The position numbers and the translations under genes were made by a program. Below, in pieces: positions 38,231-54,869 of a DNA stretch of 64,000 bases (position 1 is the stretch's first letter; each line of letters opens with the position of its first letter). The stretch spans positions 61,216,025 through 61,280,024 of the forward strand of contig CP136068.1 in assembly GCA_032622095.1 (NCBI GenBank), in the 5' to 3' direction. The stretch comes from Siphonodentalium dalli. Lineage: Eukaryota; Mollusca; Scaphopoda; Gadilida; Siphonodentaliidae. The notes beneath the pieces are model-generated. The model saw only the letters and a list, made by a program, of their open reading frames with translations, ran no database searches and was not told where the DNA came from.

Positions 38231-41200
38231 ATACCTATAGATGTGTGTGGTGAGGATACCTATATATGTGTGAGGTGGGAATACCTATATATGTATGTGG
38301 TGAGTATAAATATATATGTATGTGGTGGGGATACCTATATATGTGTGTGGTGGTGATACCTATATATGTATGTGGTGGGGATACCTATAGATGTGTGTGG
38401 TGGGGATACCTATATATGTGTGTGGTGGGGATACATATATATGTATGTGGTGGGGATACCTATATATGTATGTGGTGGGGATACCTATATATGTATGTGG
38501 TGGGGATACCTATATATGTGTGAGGTGTGGATAACTATAGATATGTGTGGTGGGGATACCTATAGATGTGTGTGATGGGGATACCTATATATGTATGTGG
38601 TGGTGATACCTATATATGTATGTGGTGGGGATATCTATAGATGTATGTGGTGGGGATACCTATATATGTGTGTGGCGGTGAAACATATAGATGTGTATGG
38701 TGGTGATACATATAGATGTTTGTGGTGGGTATACCTATAGATGTATGTGGTGGGGATACCTATATATGTATGTGGTGGTGGTGATACCTATATATGTATG
38801 TGGTGGGGATACCTATATATGTGTGTGGTGGGGATACCTATATATGTATGTGGTGGGGATACCTATATATGTATGTGGTGGGGATACCTATATATGTATG
38901 TGGTGGGGATACCTATATATTTGAGTGGTGGTCATACCTATATATGTATGTGGTGGGGAGACCTATATATGAATGTGGCGGGATACCTATAGATGTGTGT
39001 GGTGGGGATACCTATAGATGTATGTGGTGGGGATACCTATATATGTGTGTGGCGGTGAAACATATAGATGTGTATGGTGGGGATACCTATAGATGTATGT
39101 GGTGGGGATACCTATATATGTGTGTGGCGGTGAAACATATAGATCTGTATGGTGGGGATACCTATATATGTGTGTGGTGGGGATACCTATAGATGTGTGT
39201 GGTGGTGATACATATATATGTGTGTGGTGGGGATACCTATAGATGTATGTGGTGGGGATACCTATATATGTATGTGGCAGTGATACATATAGATGTGTGT
39301 GGTGGGGATACCTATAAATGTATGTGGTGGGAATACCTATAGATGTGTGGTGGTGATACCCATAGATGTATGTGGTGGGGATACCTATATATGTGTGTGG
39401 CGGTGAAACATATAGATGTGTATGGTGGGGATATCTATAGATGTATGTGGTGGGGATACCTATATATGTGTATGGCGGTGAAACATATAGATGTGTATGG
39501 TGGGGATACCTATATATGTGTGTGGTGGGGATACCTATAGATGTGTGAGGTGGTGATACATATAGATGTTTGTGGTGGGTATACCTATAGATGTATGTGG
39601 TAGGGATACCTATAGATGGGTGTGGCGGGGATACCTATAGATATATGTGGTGGTGATACCTATATATGTATGTGGTGGGGATACCTATATATGTATGTGG
39701 TGGTGATACCTATATATGTAAGTGGTGGGGATACCTATATATGTGTGTGGTGGGGATACCTATATATGTATGTGGTGGGGATACCTATATATGTATGTGG
39801 TGGGGATACCTACATATGTGTGTGGTGGGGATACCTATAGATGTGTGTAGTGGGGATACCTATAGATGTGTGTGGTGGGGATACCTATATATGTGTGTGG
39901 TGGGGATACCTATAGACATGTGTGGTGGGGATACATATAGATGTGTGTGGTGGGGATACCTATATATGTATATGGTGGTGATACCTATATATGTATGTGG
40001 TGGGGATACCTATATATGTATGTGGTGGGGATACCTATATATGTATGTGGTGGGGATACCTATATATGTGTGTGGTGGGGATACCTATAGATGTGTGTGG
40101 TGGGGATACCTATATATGTGTGTGGTGGGGATACCTATATATGTGTGTGGTGGGATACCTATAGATGTGTGTGGTGGGGATACCTATAGATTTGTGTAGT
40201 GGGGATACCTATATATGTGTGTGGTGGGGATACCTATATATGTGTGTGGTGGAGATTCCTATAGATGTGTGTGGTGAGGATACCTATATATGTGTGTGGT
40301 GGGGATACCTATATATGTATGTGGTGAGGATACATATATATGTATGTGGTGGGGATACCTATATATGTGTGTGGTGGTGATACCTATATATGTATGTGGT
40401 GGGGATACCTATATATGTGTGAGGTGTGGATAACTATAGATATGTGTGGTGGGGATACCTATAGATGTGTGTGATGGGGATACCTATATATGTATGTGGT
40501 GGTGATACCTATATATGTATGTGGTGGGGATATCTATAGATGTATGTGGTGGGGATACCTATATATGTGTGTGGCGGTGAAACATATAGATGTGTATGGT
40601 GGTGATACATATAGATGTTTGTGGTGGGTATACCTATAGATGTATGTGGTGGGGATACCTATATATGTATGTGGTGGTGGTGATACCTATATATGTATGT
40701 GGTGGGGATACCTATATATGTGTGTGGTGGGGATACCTATATATGTATGTGGTGGGGATACCTATATATGTATGTGGTGGGGATACCTATATATGTATGT
40801 GGTGGGGATACCTATATATTTGAGTGGTGGTCATACCTATATATGTATGTGGTGGGGAGACCTATATATGAATGTGGCGGGATACCTATAGATGTGTGTG
40901 GTGGGGATACCTATAGATGTATGTGGTGGGGATACCTATATATGTGTGTGGCGGTGAAACATATAGATGTGTATGGTGGGGATACCTATAGATGTATGTG
41001 GTGGGGATACCTATATATGTGTGTGGCGGTGAAACATATAGATCTGTATGGTGGGGATACCTATATATGTGTGTGGTGGGGATACCTATAGATGTGTGTG
41101 GTGGTGATACATATATATGTGTGTGGTGGGGATACCTATAGATGTATGTGGTGGGGATACCTATATATGTATGTGGCAGTGATACATATAGATGTGTGTG

Positions 41201-42555
41201 GTGGGGATACCTATAAATGTATGTGGTGGGAATACCTATATATGTATGTGGTGGTGATACCCATAGATGTATGTGGTGGGGATACCTATATATGTGTGTG
41301 GCGGTGAAACATATAGATGTGTATGGTGGGGATATCTATAGATGTATGTGGTGGGGATACCTATATATGTGTATGGCGGTGAAACATATAGATGTGTATG
41401 GTGGGAATACCTATATATGTGTGTGGTGGGGATACCTATAGATGTGTGAGGTGGTGATACATATAGATGTTTGTGGTGGGTATACCTATAGATGTATGTG
41501 GTGGGGATACCTATAGATGGGTGTAGCGGGGATACCTATAGATATATGTGGTGGTGATACCTATATATGTATGTGGTGGGGATACCTATATATGTATGTG
41601 GTGGTGATACCTATATATGTAAGTGGTGGGGATACCTATATATGTGTGTGGTGGGGATACCTATATATGTATGTGGTGGGGATACCTATATATGTATGTG
41701 GTGGGGATACCTACATATGTGTGTGGTGGGGATACCTATAGATGTGTGTAGTGGGGATACCTATAGATGTGTGTGGTGGGGATACCTATATATGTGTGTG
41801 GTGGGGATACCTATAGACATGTGTGGTGGGGATACCTATAGATGTGTGTGGTGGGGATACCTATATATGTATATGGTGGTGATACCTATATATGTATGTG
41901 GTGGGGATACCTATATATGTATGTGGTGGGGATACCTATATATGTATGTGGTGGGGATACCTATATATGTGTGTGGTGGGGATACCTATAGATGTGTGTG
42001 GTGGGGATACCTATATATGTGTGTGGTGGGGATACCTATATATGTGTGTGGTGGGGATACCTATAGATGTGTGTGGTGGGGATACCTATAGATTTGTGTA
42101 GTGGGGATACCTATATATGTGTGTGGTGGGGATACCTATATATGTGTGTGGTGGGGATACCTATAGATGTGTGTGGTGAGGATACCTATATATGTGTGTG
42201 GTGGGGATACCTATATATGTATGTGGTGAGGATACATATATATGTATGTGGTGGGGATACCTATATATGTGTGTGGTGGTGATACCTATATATGTATGTG
42301 GTGGGGATACCTATAGATGTGTGTGGTGGGGATACCTATATATGTGTGTGATGGGGATACATATATATGTATGTGGTGGGGATACCTATATATGTATGTG
42401 GTGGGGATACCTATATATGTATGTGGTGGGGATACCTATATATGTGTGAGGTGTGGATAACTATCGATATGTGTGGTGGGGATACCTATAGATGTGTGTG
42501 GTGGGGATACCTATATATGTATGTGGTGGTGATACCTATATATGTATGTGGTGGG
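35252..42555 (+). repeat. About 1.9-kb higher-order repeat array (four copies)
   Basis: The GATATCTATAGATG unit, followed by the GGCGGTGAAACATATAG unit, GGTGGGTATACC and a 28-bp GTGGTGGTGGTG unit, starts blocks at 35252, 37153, 38630 and 40529, with the next start at 42556. Steps are 1,901, 1,477, 1,899 and 2,027 bp. The 1,477-bp copy lacks part of its middle, and the 2,027-bp copy has extra units at its end. Translated frames of corresponding parts are identical over long stretches, so the copies are recent. Confidence 0.85.
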
Positions 42556-45500
42556 GATATCTATAGATGTATGTGGTGGGGATACCTATATATGTGTGTG
42601 GCGGTGAAACATATAGATGTGTACGGTGGTGATACATGTAGATGTTTGTGGTGGGTATACCTATAGATGTATGTGGTGGGGAACCTATATATGTATGTGG
42701 TGGTGGTGATACCTTTATATGTATGTGGTGGGGATACCTATATATGTGTGTGGTGGGGATACCTATATATGTATGTGGTGGGGAGACCTATATATGAATG
42801 TGGCGGGATACCTATAGATGTGTGTGGTGGGGATACATAAATATGTGTGTGTTGGTGATACATATAGATGTGTATGGTGGGGATACCTATAGATGTGTAT
42901 GGAGGGGATACCTATAGATGTATGTGGTGGGGATACCTATATATGTGTGTGGCGGTGAAACATATAGATGTGTATGGTGGGGATACCTATATATGTGTGT
43001 GGTTGTGATACCTATAGATGTGTGTGGTGGTGATACATATAGATGTGTGTGGTGGGGATACCTATAGATGTATGTGGTGGGGACACCTATATATGTATGT
43101 GGCAGTGATACATATAGATGTGTGTGGTGGGGATACCTATAAATGTATGTGGTGGGAATACCTATATATGTATGTGGTGGTGATACCCATAGATGTATGT
43201 GGTGGGGATACCTATATATGTGTGTGGCGGTGATACATATAGATGTGTATGGTGGGGATACCTATAGATGTGTATGGAGGGGATATCTCTAGATGTATGT
43301 GGTGGGGATACCTATATATGTGTATGGCGGTGAAACATATAGATGTGTATGGTGGGGATACCTATATATGTGTGTGGTGGGGATAACTATAGATGTGTGA
43401 GGTGGTGATACATATAGATGTTTGTGGTGGGTATACCTATAGATGTATGTGTTGGGGATACCTATAGTTGGGTGTGGCGGGGATTCCTATAGATGTATGT
43501 GGTGGTGATACCTATATATGTATGTGGTGGGGATACCTATATATGTATGTGGTGGTGATACCTATATATGTAAGTGGTGGGGATACCTATATATGTGTGT
43601 GGTGGGGATACCTATATATGTATGTGGTGGGGATACCTATATATGTATGTGGTGGGGATACCTATATATGTATTTGGTGGGGATACCTATATATTTGAGT
43701 GGTGGTCATACCTATATATGTATGTGGTGGGGAGACCTATATATGAATGTGGCGGGGATACCTATAGATGTGTGTGGTGGGGATACCTATATAATTGTGT
43801 GGTGGTGATACATATAGATGTGTATGCTGGGGATACCTATAGATGTGTATGAGGGGATACCTATATATGTATGTGGTGGGGATACCTATATATGTGTGTG
43901 GCGGTGAAACATATAGATGTGTATGGTGGGGATACATATATATGTGTGTGGTGGGGATACCTATAGATGTATGTGGTGGTGATACATATAGATATGTGTG
44001 GTGGGGATACCTATAGATGTGTGTGGTGGGGATACCTATATATGTATGTGGTGGTGATACCTATATATGTATGTGGTGGGGATACCTATATATGTATGTG
44101 GTGGGGATACCTATATATGTGTGTGGTGGGGATACCTATAGTTGTGTGTGGTGGGGATACCTATATATGTGTGTGATGGGGATACCTATATATGTGTGTG
44201 GTGGGGATACCTATAGATGTGTGTGGTGGGGATACCTATAGATTTGTGTAGTGGGGATACCTATATATGTGTGTGGTGGGGATACCTATATATGTGTGTG
44301 GTGGGGATACCTATAGATGTGTGTGGTGAGGATACCTATATATGTGTGTGGTGGGGATACATATATATGTATGTGGTTAGGATACATATATATGTATGTG
44401 GTGGGGATACCTATATATGTGGGTGGTGGTGATACCTATATATGTATGTGGTGGGGATACCTATAGATGTGTGTGGTGGGGATACCTATATATGTGTGTG
44501 GTGGGGATACATATATATGTGTGTGGTGGGGATACCTATATATGTATGTGGTGGGGATACCTATATATGTATGTGGTGGGGATACCTATATATGTGTGTG
44601 GTGTGGATAACTATAGATGTGTGTGATGGGGATACCTATAGATGTACGTGGTGGGGATACCTATATTTGTATGGGGTGTGGATACCTCTATATGTGTGTG
44701 GTGGTGATACCTATATATGCATGTGGCGGGGATACCTATAGATGTGTGTGGTGGTGATACCTACAGATATGTGTGGTGGGGATACCTATATATGTGTGTG
44801 GTGCGGATACCTATATATGTGTGTGGCGGGGATACCTATATATGTGTGTGGTGGGGTTACCTATCTATGTGTGTGGTGGGGATACCTGTAGATGTGTGTG
44901 GTGGGGATACCTATATATGTATGTGGTGGGGATACCTATATATGTGTGTGGTGGGGATACCTATAGATGTGTGTGGTGGCGATACCTATAGATGTGTGTG
45001 GTGCGGATACCTATAGTAGATGTATGTGGTGGGGAGACCTATATATGTATGTGGTGGGGATACCTATATATGTGTGTGGTGAAGATACCTATATATGTGT
45101 GTGGTGGGGATACCTACATATGTGTGTGGTGGGGATACCTACATATGTGTGTGGTGGGGATACCTATATATGTATGTGGTGGGGATACCTACATATGTGT
45201 GTGGTGGGGATACCTATAGATGTGTGTGGTGAGGATACCTATATATGTGTGTGGTGGGGATACCTATATATGTATGTGGTGAGGATACATATATATGTAT
45301 GTGGTGGGGATACCTATATATGTGGGTGGTGGTGATACCTATATATGTATGTGGTGGGGATACCTATAGATGTGTGTGGTGGGGATACCTATATATGTGT
45401 GTGGTGGGGATAGATATATATGTGTGTGGTGGGGATACCTATATATGTATGTGGTGGGGATACCTATATATGTATGTGGTGGGGATACCTATATATGTGT

Positions 45501-46255
45501 GTGGTGGTGATAACTATAGATGTGTGTGGTGTGGACACCTATAGATGTATGTGGTGGGGATACCTATATTTGTATGTGGTGTGGATACCTCTATATGTGT
45601 GTGGTGGTGATACCTATATATGCATGTGGCGGGGATACCTATAGATGTGTGTGGTGGTGATACCTACAGATATGTGTGGTGGGGATACCTATATATGTGT
45701 GTGGTGCGGATACCTATATATGTGTGTGGCGGGGATACCTATATATATGTGTGGTGGGGATACCTATCTATGTGTGTGGTGGGGATACCTGTAGATGTGT
45801 GTGGTGGGGATACCTATATATGTATGTGGTGGGGATACCTATATATGTGTGTGGTAGGGATACCTATAGATGTGTGTGGTGGCGATACCTATAGATGTGT
45901 GTGTTGCGGATACCTATAGTAGATGTATGTGGTGGGGAGACCTATATATGTATGTGGTGGGGATACCAATATATGTGTGTGGTGAGGATACCTATATATG
46001 TGTGTGGTGGGGATACCTATATATGAGTGTGGTGGGGATACCTATATATGTATGTGGTGGGGATACCTATATATGTATGTGGCGGGGATACCTATATATG
46101 TATGTGGTGGGGATACCTATATATTTGTGTGGTGGGGATACCTATATATGTGTGTGGTGGGGATACCTATATATGTATGTGGTGGGGATACCTACATATG
46201 TGTGTGGTGGGGATACCTACATATGTGTGTGGTGGGGATACCTATAGATGTGTGT
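38231..46255 (+). repeat. Large direct duplication, segment B, copy 1
   Basis: This segment of about 8.0 kb recurs at 55599-63626. The offset is 17,368 at the left, then 17,343-17,346 after loss of one unit near 38460, then 17,371 after gain of one unit near 45150. Landmarks shared along the whole length include AGTATAAATATATATG, the 28-bp units, the TAGTTGGGTGTGG unit and TAGTAG sites 45014/62360 and 45917/63288. Confidence 0.9.
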
Positions 46256-47447
46256 GGTGGTGATACCTACAGATATGTGTGGTGGGGATACCTATATATG
46301 TGTGTGGTGCGGATACCTATATATGTGTGTGGCGGGGATACCTATATATGTGTGTGGTGGGGATACCTATCTATGTGTGTGGTGGGGATACCTGTAGATG
46401 TGTGTGGTGGGGATACCTATATATGTATGTGGTGGGGATACCTATATATGTGTGTGGTGGTGATACCTATAGATGTGTGTGGTGGCGATATCTATAGATA
46501 TGTGTGGTGCGGATACCTATAGTAGATGTATGTGGTGGGGAGACCTATATATGTATGTGGTGGGGATACCTATATATGTGTGTGGTGAAGATACCTATAT
46601 ATGTGTGTGGTGGGGATACCTATATATGTATGTGGTGGGGATACCTACATATGTGTGTGGTGGGGATACCTACATATGTGTGTGGTGGGAATACCTATAT
46701 ATGTATGTGGTGGGGATACCTACATATGTGTGTGGTGGGGATACCTATAGATGTGTGTGGTTAGGATACCTATATATGTGTGTGGTGGGGATACCTATAT
46801 ATGTATGTGGTGAGGATACATATATATGTATGTGGTGGGGATACCTATATATGTGGGTGATGGTGATACCTATATATGTATGTGGTGGGGATACCTATAG
46901 ATGTGTGTGGTGGGGATACCTATATATGTGTGTGGTGGGGATACATATATATGTGTGTGGTGGGGATACCTATATATGTATGTGGTGGGGATACCTATAT
47001 ATGTATGTGGTGGGGATACCTATATATGTGTGTGGTGTGGATAACTATAGATGTGTGTGATGGGGATACCTATAGATGTATGTGGTGGGGATACCTATAT
47101 TTGTATGTGGTGTGGATACCTCTATATGTGTGTGGTGGTGATACCTATATATGCATGTGGCGGGGATACCTATAGATGTGTGTGGTGGTGATACCTACAG
47201 ATATGTGTGGTGGGGATACCTATATATGTGTGTGGTGCGGATACCTATATATGTGTGTGGCGGGGATACCTATATATGTGTGTGGTGGGGATACCTATCT
47301 ATGTGTGTGGTGGGGATACCTGTAGATGTGTGTGGTGGGGATACCTATATATGTATGTGGTGGGGATACCTATATATGTGTGTGGTGGGGATACCTATAG
47401 ATGTGTGTGGTGGCGATACCTATAGATGTGTGTGGTGCGGATACCTA
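45014..47447 (+). repeat. 928-bp-family higher-order repeats at the junction of the two large copies
   Basis: TAGTAG landmarks at 45014, 45917, 46520 and 47448 give steps of 903, 603 and 928 bp. The shortened 603-bp step spans the join between large copy 1 and large copy 2 (about 46234-46255). This suggests that the big duplication used homology within this repeat family. Confidence 0.8.
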
Positions 47448-50400
47448 TAGTAGATGTATGTGGTGGTGATACCGATATATGTATGTGGTGGTGATACCTA
47501 TATATGTATGTGGTGGGGATACCTATATATGTGTGTGGTGGGGATACCTATATATGTATGTGGTGGGGATACCTATATATGTATGTGGTGGGGATACCTA
47601 TATATGTATGTGGTGGGGATTCCTATATATTTGAGTGGTGGTCATACCTATATATGTATGTGGTGGGGAGACCTATATATGAATGTGGCGGGATACCTAT
47701 AGATGTGTGTGGTGGGGATACCTATATATGTGTGTGGTGGTGATACATATAGATGTGTATGGTGGGGATACCTATAGATGTGTATGGAGGGGATACCTAT
47801 ATATGTATGAGGTGGTGATACCTATAGATGTATGTGGTGGGGATACCTATATATGTGTGTGGCGGTGATACATATATATGTGTAGGGTGGGGATACCTAT
47901 AGATGTGTATGGAGGGGATATCTATAGATGTATGTGGTGGGGATACCTATATATGTGTGTGGCGGTGAAACATATAGATGTGTATGGTGGTGATACATAT
48001 AGATGTTTGTGGTGGGTATACCTATAGATGTATGTGGTGGGGATACCTATATACGTATGTGGTGGTGGTGATACCTATATATGTATGTGGTGGGGATACC
48101 TATATATGTGTGTGGTGGGAATACCTATATATGTATGTGGTGGGGATACCTATATATGTATGTGGTTGGGATACCTATATATGTATGTGGTGGGGATACC
48201 TATATATTTGAGTGGTGGTCATACCTAAATATGTATGTGGTGGGGAGACCTATATATGAATGTGGCGGGATACCTATAGATGTGTGTGGTGTGGATACCT
48301 AAATATGTGTGTGGTGGTGATACATATAGATATGTATGGTGGGGATACCTATAGATGTGTATGGAGGGGATACCTATAGATGTATGTGGTGGGGATACCT
48401 ATATATGTGTGTGGCGGTGAAACATATAGATGTGTATGGTGGGGATACCTATATATGAGTGTGGTGGGGATACCTATAGATGTGTGTGGTGGTGATACAT
48501 ATAGATGTGTGTGGTGGGGATACCTATAGATGTATGTGGTGGGGATACCTATATATGCATGTTGCAGTGATACATATAGATGTGTGTGGTGGGGATACCT
48601 ATAAATGTATGTGGTGGGAATACCTATATATGTATGTGGTGGTGATACCCATAGATGTATGTGGTGGGGATACCTATATATGTGTGTGGCGGTGATACAT
48701 ATAGATGTGTATGGTGGGGATACCTATAGATGTGTATGGAGGGGATATCTATAGATGTATGTGGTGGGGATACCTATATATGTGTATGGCGGTGAAACAT
48801 ATAGATGTGTATGGTGGGGATACCTATATATGTGTGTGGTGGGGATACCTATAGATGTGTGAGGTGGTGATACATATAGATGTTTGTGGTGGGTTTACCT
48901 ATAGATGTATGTGGTGGGGATACCTATAGATGGGTGTGGCGGGGATACCTATAGATGTATGTGGTGGTGATACCTATATATGTATGTGGTGGGGATACCT
49001 ATAGATGTATGTGGTGGTGATACCTATATATGTAAGTGGTGGGGATACCTATATATGTGTGTGGTGGGGATACCTATATATGTATGTGGTGGGGATACCT
49101 ATATATGTATGTGGTGGGGATACCTATATATGCATGTGGTGGGGATACCTATATATTTGAGTGGTGGTCATACCTATATATGTATGTGGTGGGGAGACCT
49201 ATATATGAATGTGGCGGGGATACCTATAGATGTGTGTGGTGGGGATACCTATATATGTGTGTGGTGGTGATACATATAGATGTGTATGCTGGGGATACCT
49301 ATAGATGTGTATGAGGGGATACCTATATATGTATGTGGTGGGGATACCTATATATGTGTGTGGCGGTGAAACATATAGATGTGTATGGTGGGGATACATA
49401 TATATGTGTGTGGTGGGGATACCTATAGATGTGTGTGGTGGTGATACATATAGATATGTGTGGTGGGGATACCTATAGATGTGTGTGGTGGGGATACCTA
49501 TATATGTATGTGGTGGTGATACCTATATATGCATGTGGTGGGGATACCTATATATGTATGTGGTGGGGATACCTATATATGTGTGTGGTGGGGATACCTA
49601 TAGATGTGTGTGGTGGGGATACCTATATATGTGTGTGGTGGGGATACCTATATATGTGTGTGGTGGGGATACCTATAGATGTGTGTGGTGGGGATACCTA
49701 TAGATTTGTGTAGTGGGGATACCTATATATGTGTGTGGTGGGGATACCTATATATGTGTGTGGTGGGGATACCTATAGATGTGTGTGGTGAGGATACCTA
49801 TATACGTGTGTGGTGGGGATACCTATATATGTATGTGGTGAGGATACATATATATGTATGTTGTGGGGATACCTATATATGTGGGTGGTGGTGATACCTA
49901 TATATGTATGTGGTGGGGATACCTAAAGATGTGTGTGGTGGGGATACCTATATATGTGTGTGGTGGGGATACATATATATGTGTGTGGTGGGGATACCTT
50001 ATATGTATGGGGTGGGGATACCTATATATGTATGTGGTGGGGATACCTATATATGTGTGTGGTGTGGATAACTATAGATGTGTGTGATGGGGATACCTAT
50101 AGATGTATGTGGTGGGGATACCTATATTTGTATGTGGTGTGGATACCTCTATATGTGTGTGGTGGTGATACCTATATATGCATGTGGCGGGGATACCTAT
50201 AGATGTGTGTGGTGGTGATACCTACAGATATGTGTGGTGGGGATACCTATATATGTGTGTGGTGCGGATACCTATATATGTGTGTGGCGGGGATACCTAT
50301 ATATGTGTGTGGTGGGGATACCTATCTATGTGTGTGGTGGGGATACCTGTAGATGTGTGTGGTGGGGATACCTATATATGTATGTGGTGGGGATACCTAT

Positions 50401-53400
50401 ATATGTGTGTGGTGGGGATACCTATAGATGTGTGTGGTGGCGATACCTATAGATATGTGTGGTGCGGATACCTATAGTAGATGTATGTGGTGGGGAGACC
50501 TATATATGTATGTGGTGGGGATACCTATATATGTGTGTGGTGAAGATACCTATATATGTGTGTGGTGGGGATACCTATATATGTATGTGGTGGGGATACC
50601 TACATATGTGTGTGGTGGGGATACCAACATATGTGTGTGGTGGGAATACCTATATATGTATGTGGTGGGGATACCTACATATGTGTGTGGTGGGGATACC
50701 TATAGATGTGTGTGGTTAGGATACCTATATATGTGTGTGGTGGGGATACCTATATATGTATGTGGTGAGGATACATATATATGTATGTGGTGGGGATACC
50801 TATATATGTGGGTGCTGGTGATACCTATATATGTATGTGGTGGGGATACCTATAGATGTGTGTGGTGGGGATACCTATATATGTGTGTGGTGGGGATACA
50901 TATATATGTGTGTGGTGGGGATACCTATATATGTATGTGGTGGGGATACCTATATATGTATGTGGTGGGGATACCTATATATGTGTGTGGTGTGGATAAC
51001 TATAGATGTGTGTGATGGGGATACCTATAGATGTATGTGGTGGGGATACCTATATTTGTATGTGGTGTGGATACCTCTATATGTGTGTGGTGGTGATACC
51101 CATATATGCATGTGGCGGGGATACCTATAGATGTGTGTGGTGGTGATACCTACAGATATGTGTGGTGGGGATACCTATATATGTGTGTGGTGCGGATACC
51201 TATATATGTGTGTGGCGGGGATACCTATATATGTGTGTGGTGGGGATACCTATCTATGTGTGTGGTGGGGATACCTGTAGATGTGTGTGGTGGGCATACC
51301 TATATATGTATGTGGTGGGGATACCTATATATGTGTGTGGTGGGGATACCAATAGATGTGTGTGGTGGCGATACCTATAGATGTGTATGGTGCGGATACC
51401 TATAGTAGATGTATGTGGTGGGGAGACCTATATATGTATGTGGTGGGGATACCTATATATGTGTGTGGTGAAGATACCTATATATGTGTGTGGTGGGGAT
51501 ACCTATATATGTATGTGGTGGGGATACCTACATATGTGTGTGGTGGGGATACCTACATATGTGTGTGGTGGGGATACCTATATATGTATGTGGTGGGGAT
51601 ACCTACATATGTGTGTGGTGGGGATACCTATAGATGTGTGTGGTGAGGATACCTATATATGTGTGTGGTGGGGATACCTATATATGTATGTGGTGAGGAT
51701 ACATATATATGTATGTGGTGGGGATACCTATATATGTGGGTGGTGGTGATACCTATATATGTATGTGGTGGGGATACCTATAGATGTGTGTGGTGGGGAT
51801 ACCTATATATGTGTGTGGTGGGGATACATATATATGTGTGTGATGGGGATACCTATATATGTATGTGGTGGGGATACCTATATATGTATGTGGTGGGGAT
51901 ACCTATATATGTGTGTGGTGTGGATAACTATAGATGTGTGTGATGGGGATACCTATAGATGTGTGTGGTGGGGATACCTATATTTGTATGTGGTGTGGAT
52001 ACCTCTATATGTGTGTGGTGGTGATACCTATATATTCATGTGGCGGGGATACCTATAGATGTGTGTGGTGGTGATACCTACAGATATGTGTGGTGGGGAT
52101 ACCTATATATGTGTGTGTTGCGGATACATATATATGTGTGTGGCGGGGATACCTATATATGTGTGTGGTAAGGATACCTATCTATGTGTGTGGTGGGGAT
52201 ACCTGTAGATGTGTGTGGTGGGGATACCTATATATGTATGTGGTGGGGATACCTATATATGTGTGTGGTGGGGATACCTATAGATGTGTGTTGTGGTGAT
52301 ACCTATAGATGTGTGTGGTGCGGATACCTATAGTAGATGTATGTGGTGGGGAGACCTATATATGTATGTGGTGGGGATACCAATATATGTGTGTGGTGAG
52401 GATACCTATATATGTGTGTGGTGGGGATACCTATATATGAGTGTGGTGGGGATACCTATATATGTATGTGGTGGGGATACCTATATATGTATGTGGCGGG
52501 GATACCTATATATGTATGTGGTGGGGATACCTATATATTTGTGTGGTGGGGATACCTATATATGTGTGTGGTGGGGATACCTATATATGTATGTGGTGGG
52601 GATACCTACATATGTGTGTGGTGGGGATACATATATATGTGTGTGGTGGGGATACCTATAGATGTGTGTGGTGGGGATACCTATAGATGTGTGTGGTGGG
52701 GATACCTATATCTGTGTGTGGTGGGGATACCTATAGATATGTGTGGTGGGAATACCTATAGATGTGTGTGGTGGGGATACCTATATATGTATGTGGTGGT
52801 GATACCTATATATGTATGTGGTGGGGATACCTATATATGTATGTGGTGGGGATACCTATATATGTATGTGGTGGGGATACCTATATATGTGTGTGGTGGG
52901 GATACCTAAAGATGTGTGTGGTGGGGATACCTATATATGTGTGTGGTGGGGATACCTATATATGTGTGTGGTGGGGATACCTATAGATGTGTGTGGTGGG
53001 GATACCTATATATTTGTGTAGTGGGGATACCTATATATGTGTGTGGTGGGGATACCTATATATGTGTGTGGTGGGGATACCTATATATGTATGTGGTGAG
53101 GATACATATATATGTATGTGGTGGGGATACCTATATATGTATGTGGTGAGGATACATATATATGTATGTGGTGGGGATACCTATATATGTGTGTGGTGGT
53201 GATACCAATATATGTATGTGTTGGGGATACCTATAGATGTGTGTGGTGGGGATACCTATATATGTGTGTGGTGGGGATACATATATATGTATGTGGTGGG
53301 GATACCTATATATGTATGTGGTGGGGATACCTATATATGTATGTGGTGGGGATACCTATATATGTGTGAGGTGTGGATAACTATAGATGTGTGTGATGGG

Positions 53401-54869
53401 GATACCTATATATGTATGTGGTGGGGAGACCTATATATGTATGTGGTGGGGAGACCTATATATGTGTGTGGTGAGGATACCTATATATGTGTGTGTGGGG
53501 ATACCTATATATATGTGTGGTGGGGATACCTGTATATGTCTGTGGTGGGGATACCTATATATGTATGTGGCGGGGATACCTATAGATGTATGTGGTGGGG
53601 ATACCTATATATGTATGTGGTGGGGATACCTATAGATGTGTGTGGTGGGGATACATATAGATGTGTGTGGTGGGCATACCTATATATGTATGTGGTGGGG
53701 ATAATTATATATGTGTGTGTTGGGGATACCTATAGATGTGTGTGGTGGGGATACCTATATATGTGTGTGGTGGGGATACCTATATATGTGTGTGGTGGGG
53801 ATACATATATATGTGTGTGTTGGGGATACCTATAGATGTGTGTGGTGGGGATACCTATAGATGTGTGTGGTGGGGATACCTATATATGTGTGTGGTGGGG
53901 ATACCTATAGATGTGTGTGGTGAGGATACCTATATATGTATATGGTGGTGATACCTATATATGTATGTGGTGGGGATACCTATATATGTATGTGGTGGGG
54001 ATACCTATATATGTGTGTGGTGGGGATACCTATAGATGTATGTGGAGGGATACCTATATATGTGTGTGGTGGGGATACCTATATATGTGTTTGGTGGGGA
54101 TACCTATCGATGTGTGTGGTGGGGATACCTATATACGTGTGTGGTGGGGATACCTATATATGTGTGTGGTGGGGATACCTATATATGTGTGTGGTGGGGA
54201 TACCTATATATGTATGTGATGAGGATACCTACATATATATGTGGTGGGGATACCTATAGATGTATGTGGTGGGGATACCTATATATGTATGTGGTGAGGA
54301 TACCTATATATGTATGCGGTGGGGATACCTATAGATGTGTGTGGTGGGGATACCTATAGATGTGTGTGGTGGGGATACCTATATATGTATTTGGTGGGGA
54401 TACTATATATGTATGTGGTGGGGATACCTATATATGTATGTGGTGGGGATAGCTACATATGTATGTGGTGGGGATACCTATATATGTGTGTGGTGGGGAT
54501 ACCTATAGATGTGTCTGGTGGGGATACCTATATATGTGTGTGGTGGGGAAACCTATATATGTGTGTGGTGGGGATACATATATATGTGTGTGGTGGGGAT
54601 ACCTATAGATGTGTGTGGTGGGGATACCTATATATGTGTGTGGTGGGGATACCTATATGTGTGTGTGGTGGGGATACCTATATATGTATGTGGTGGGGAT
54701 ACCTATATATGTATGTGGTGGTAATACCTATAGATGTGTGTGGTGGTGATACCTATAGATGTGTGTGGTGGTGATACCTATAGATGTGTGTGGCGGGGAT
54801 ACCTATATATGTATGTGGTGGGGATACCTATATATGTGTGTGGTGGGGATACCTATATATGTATGTGGT
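46234..54869 (+). repeat. Large direct duplication, segment A, copy 2
   Basis: Second copy of 26485-35120. At its left end the sequence switches from the segment B ending to the segment A beginning within one unit. At its right end it diverges where ATACCTTTATATG and GGTGGTAATACC units replace the AGACC and 28-bp units of copy 1. Confidence 0.9.
50475..52330 (+). repeat. 928-bp higher-order repeat, two consecutive copies
   Basis: TAGTAG landmarks at 50475, 51403 and 52331 are exactly 928 bp apart. This is the counterpart of 30726-32581 in the second large copy. Confidence 0.88.
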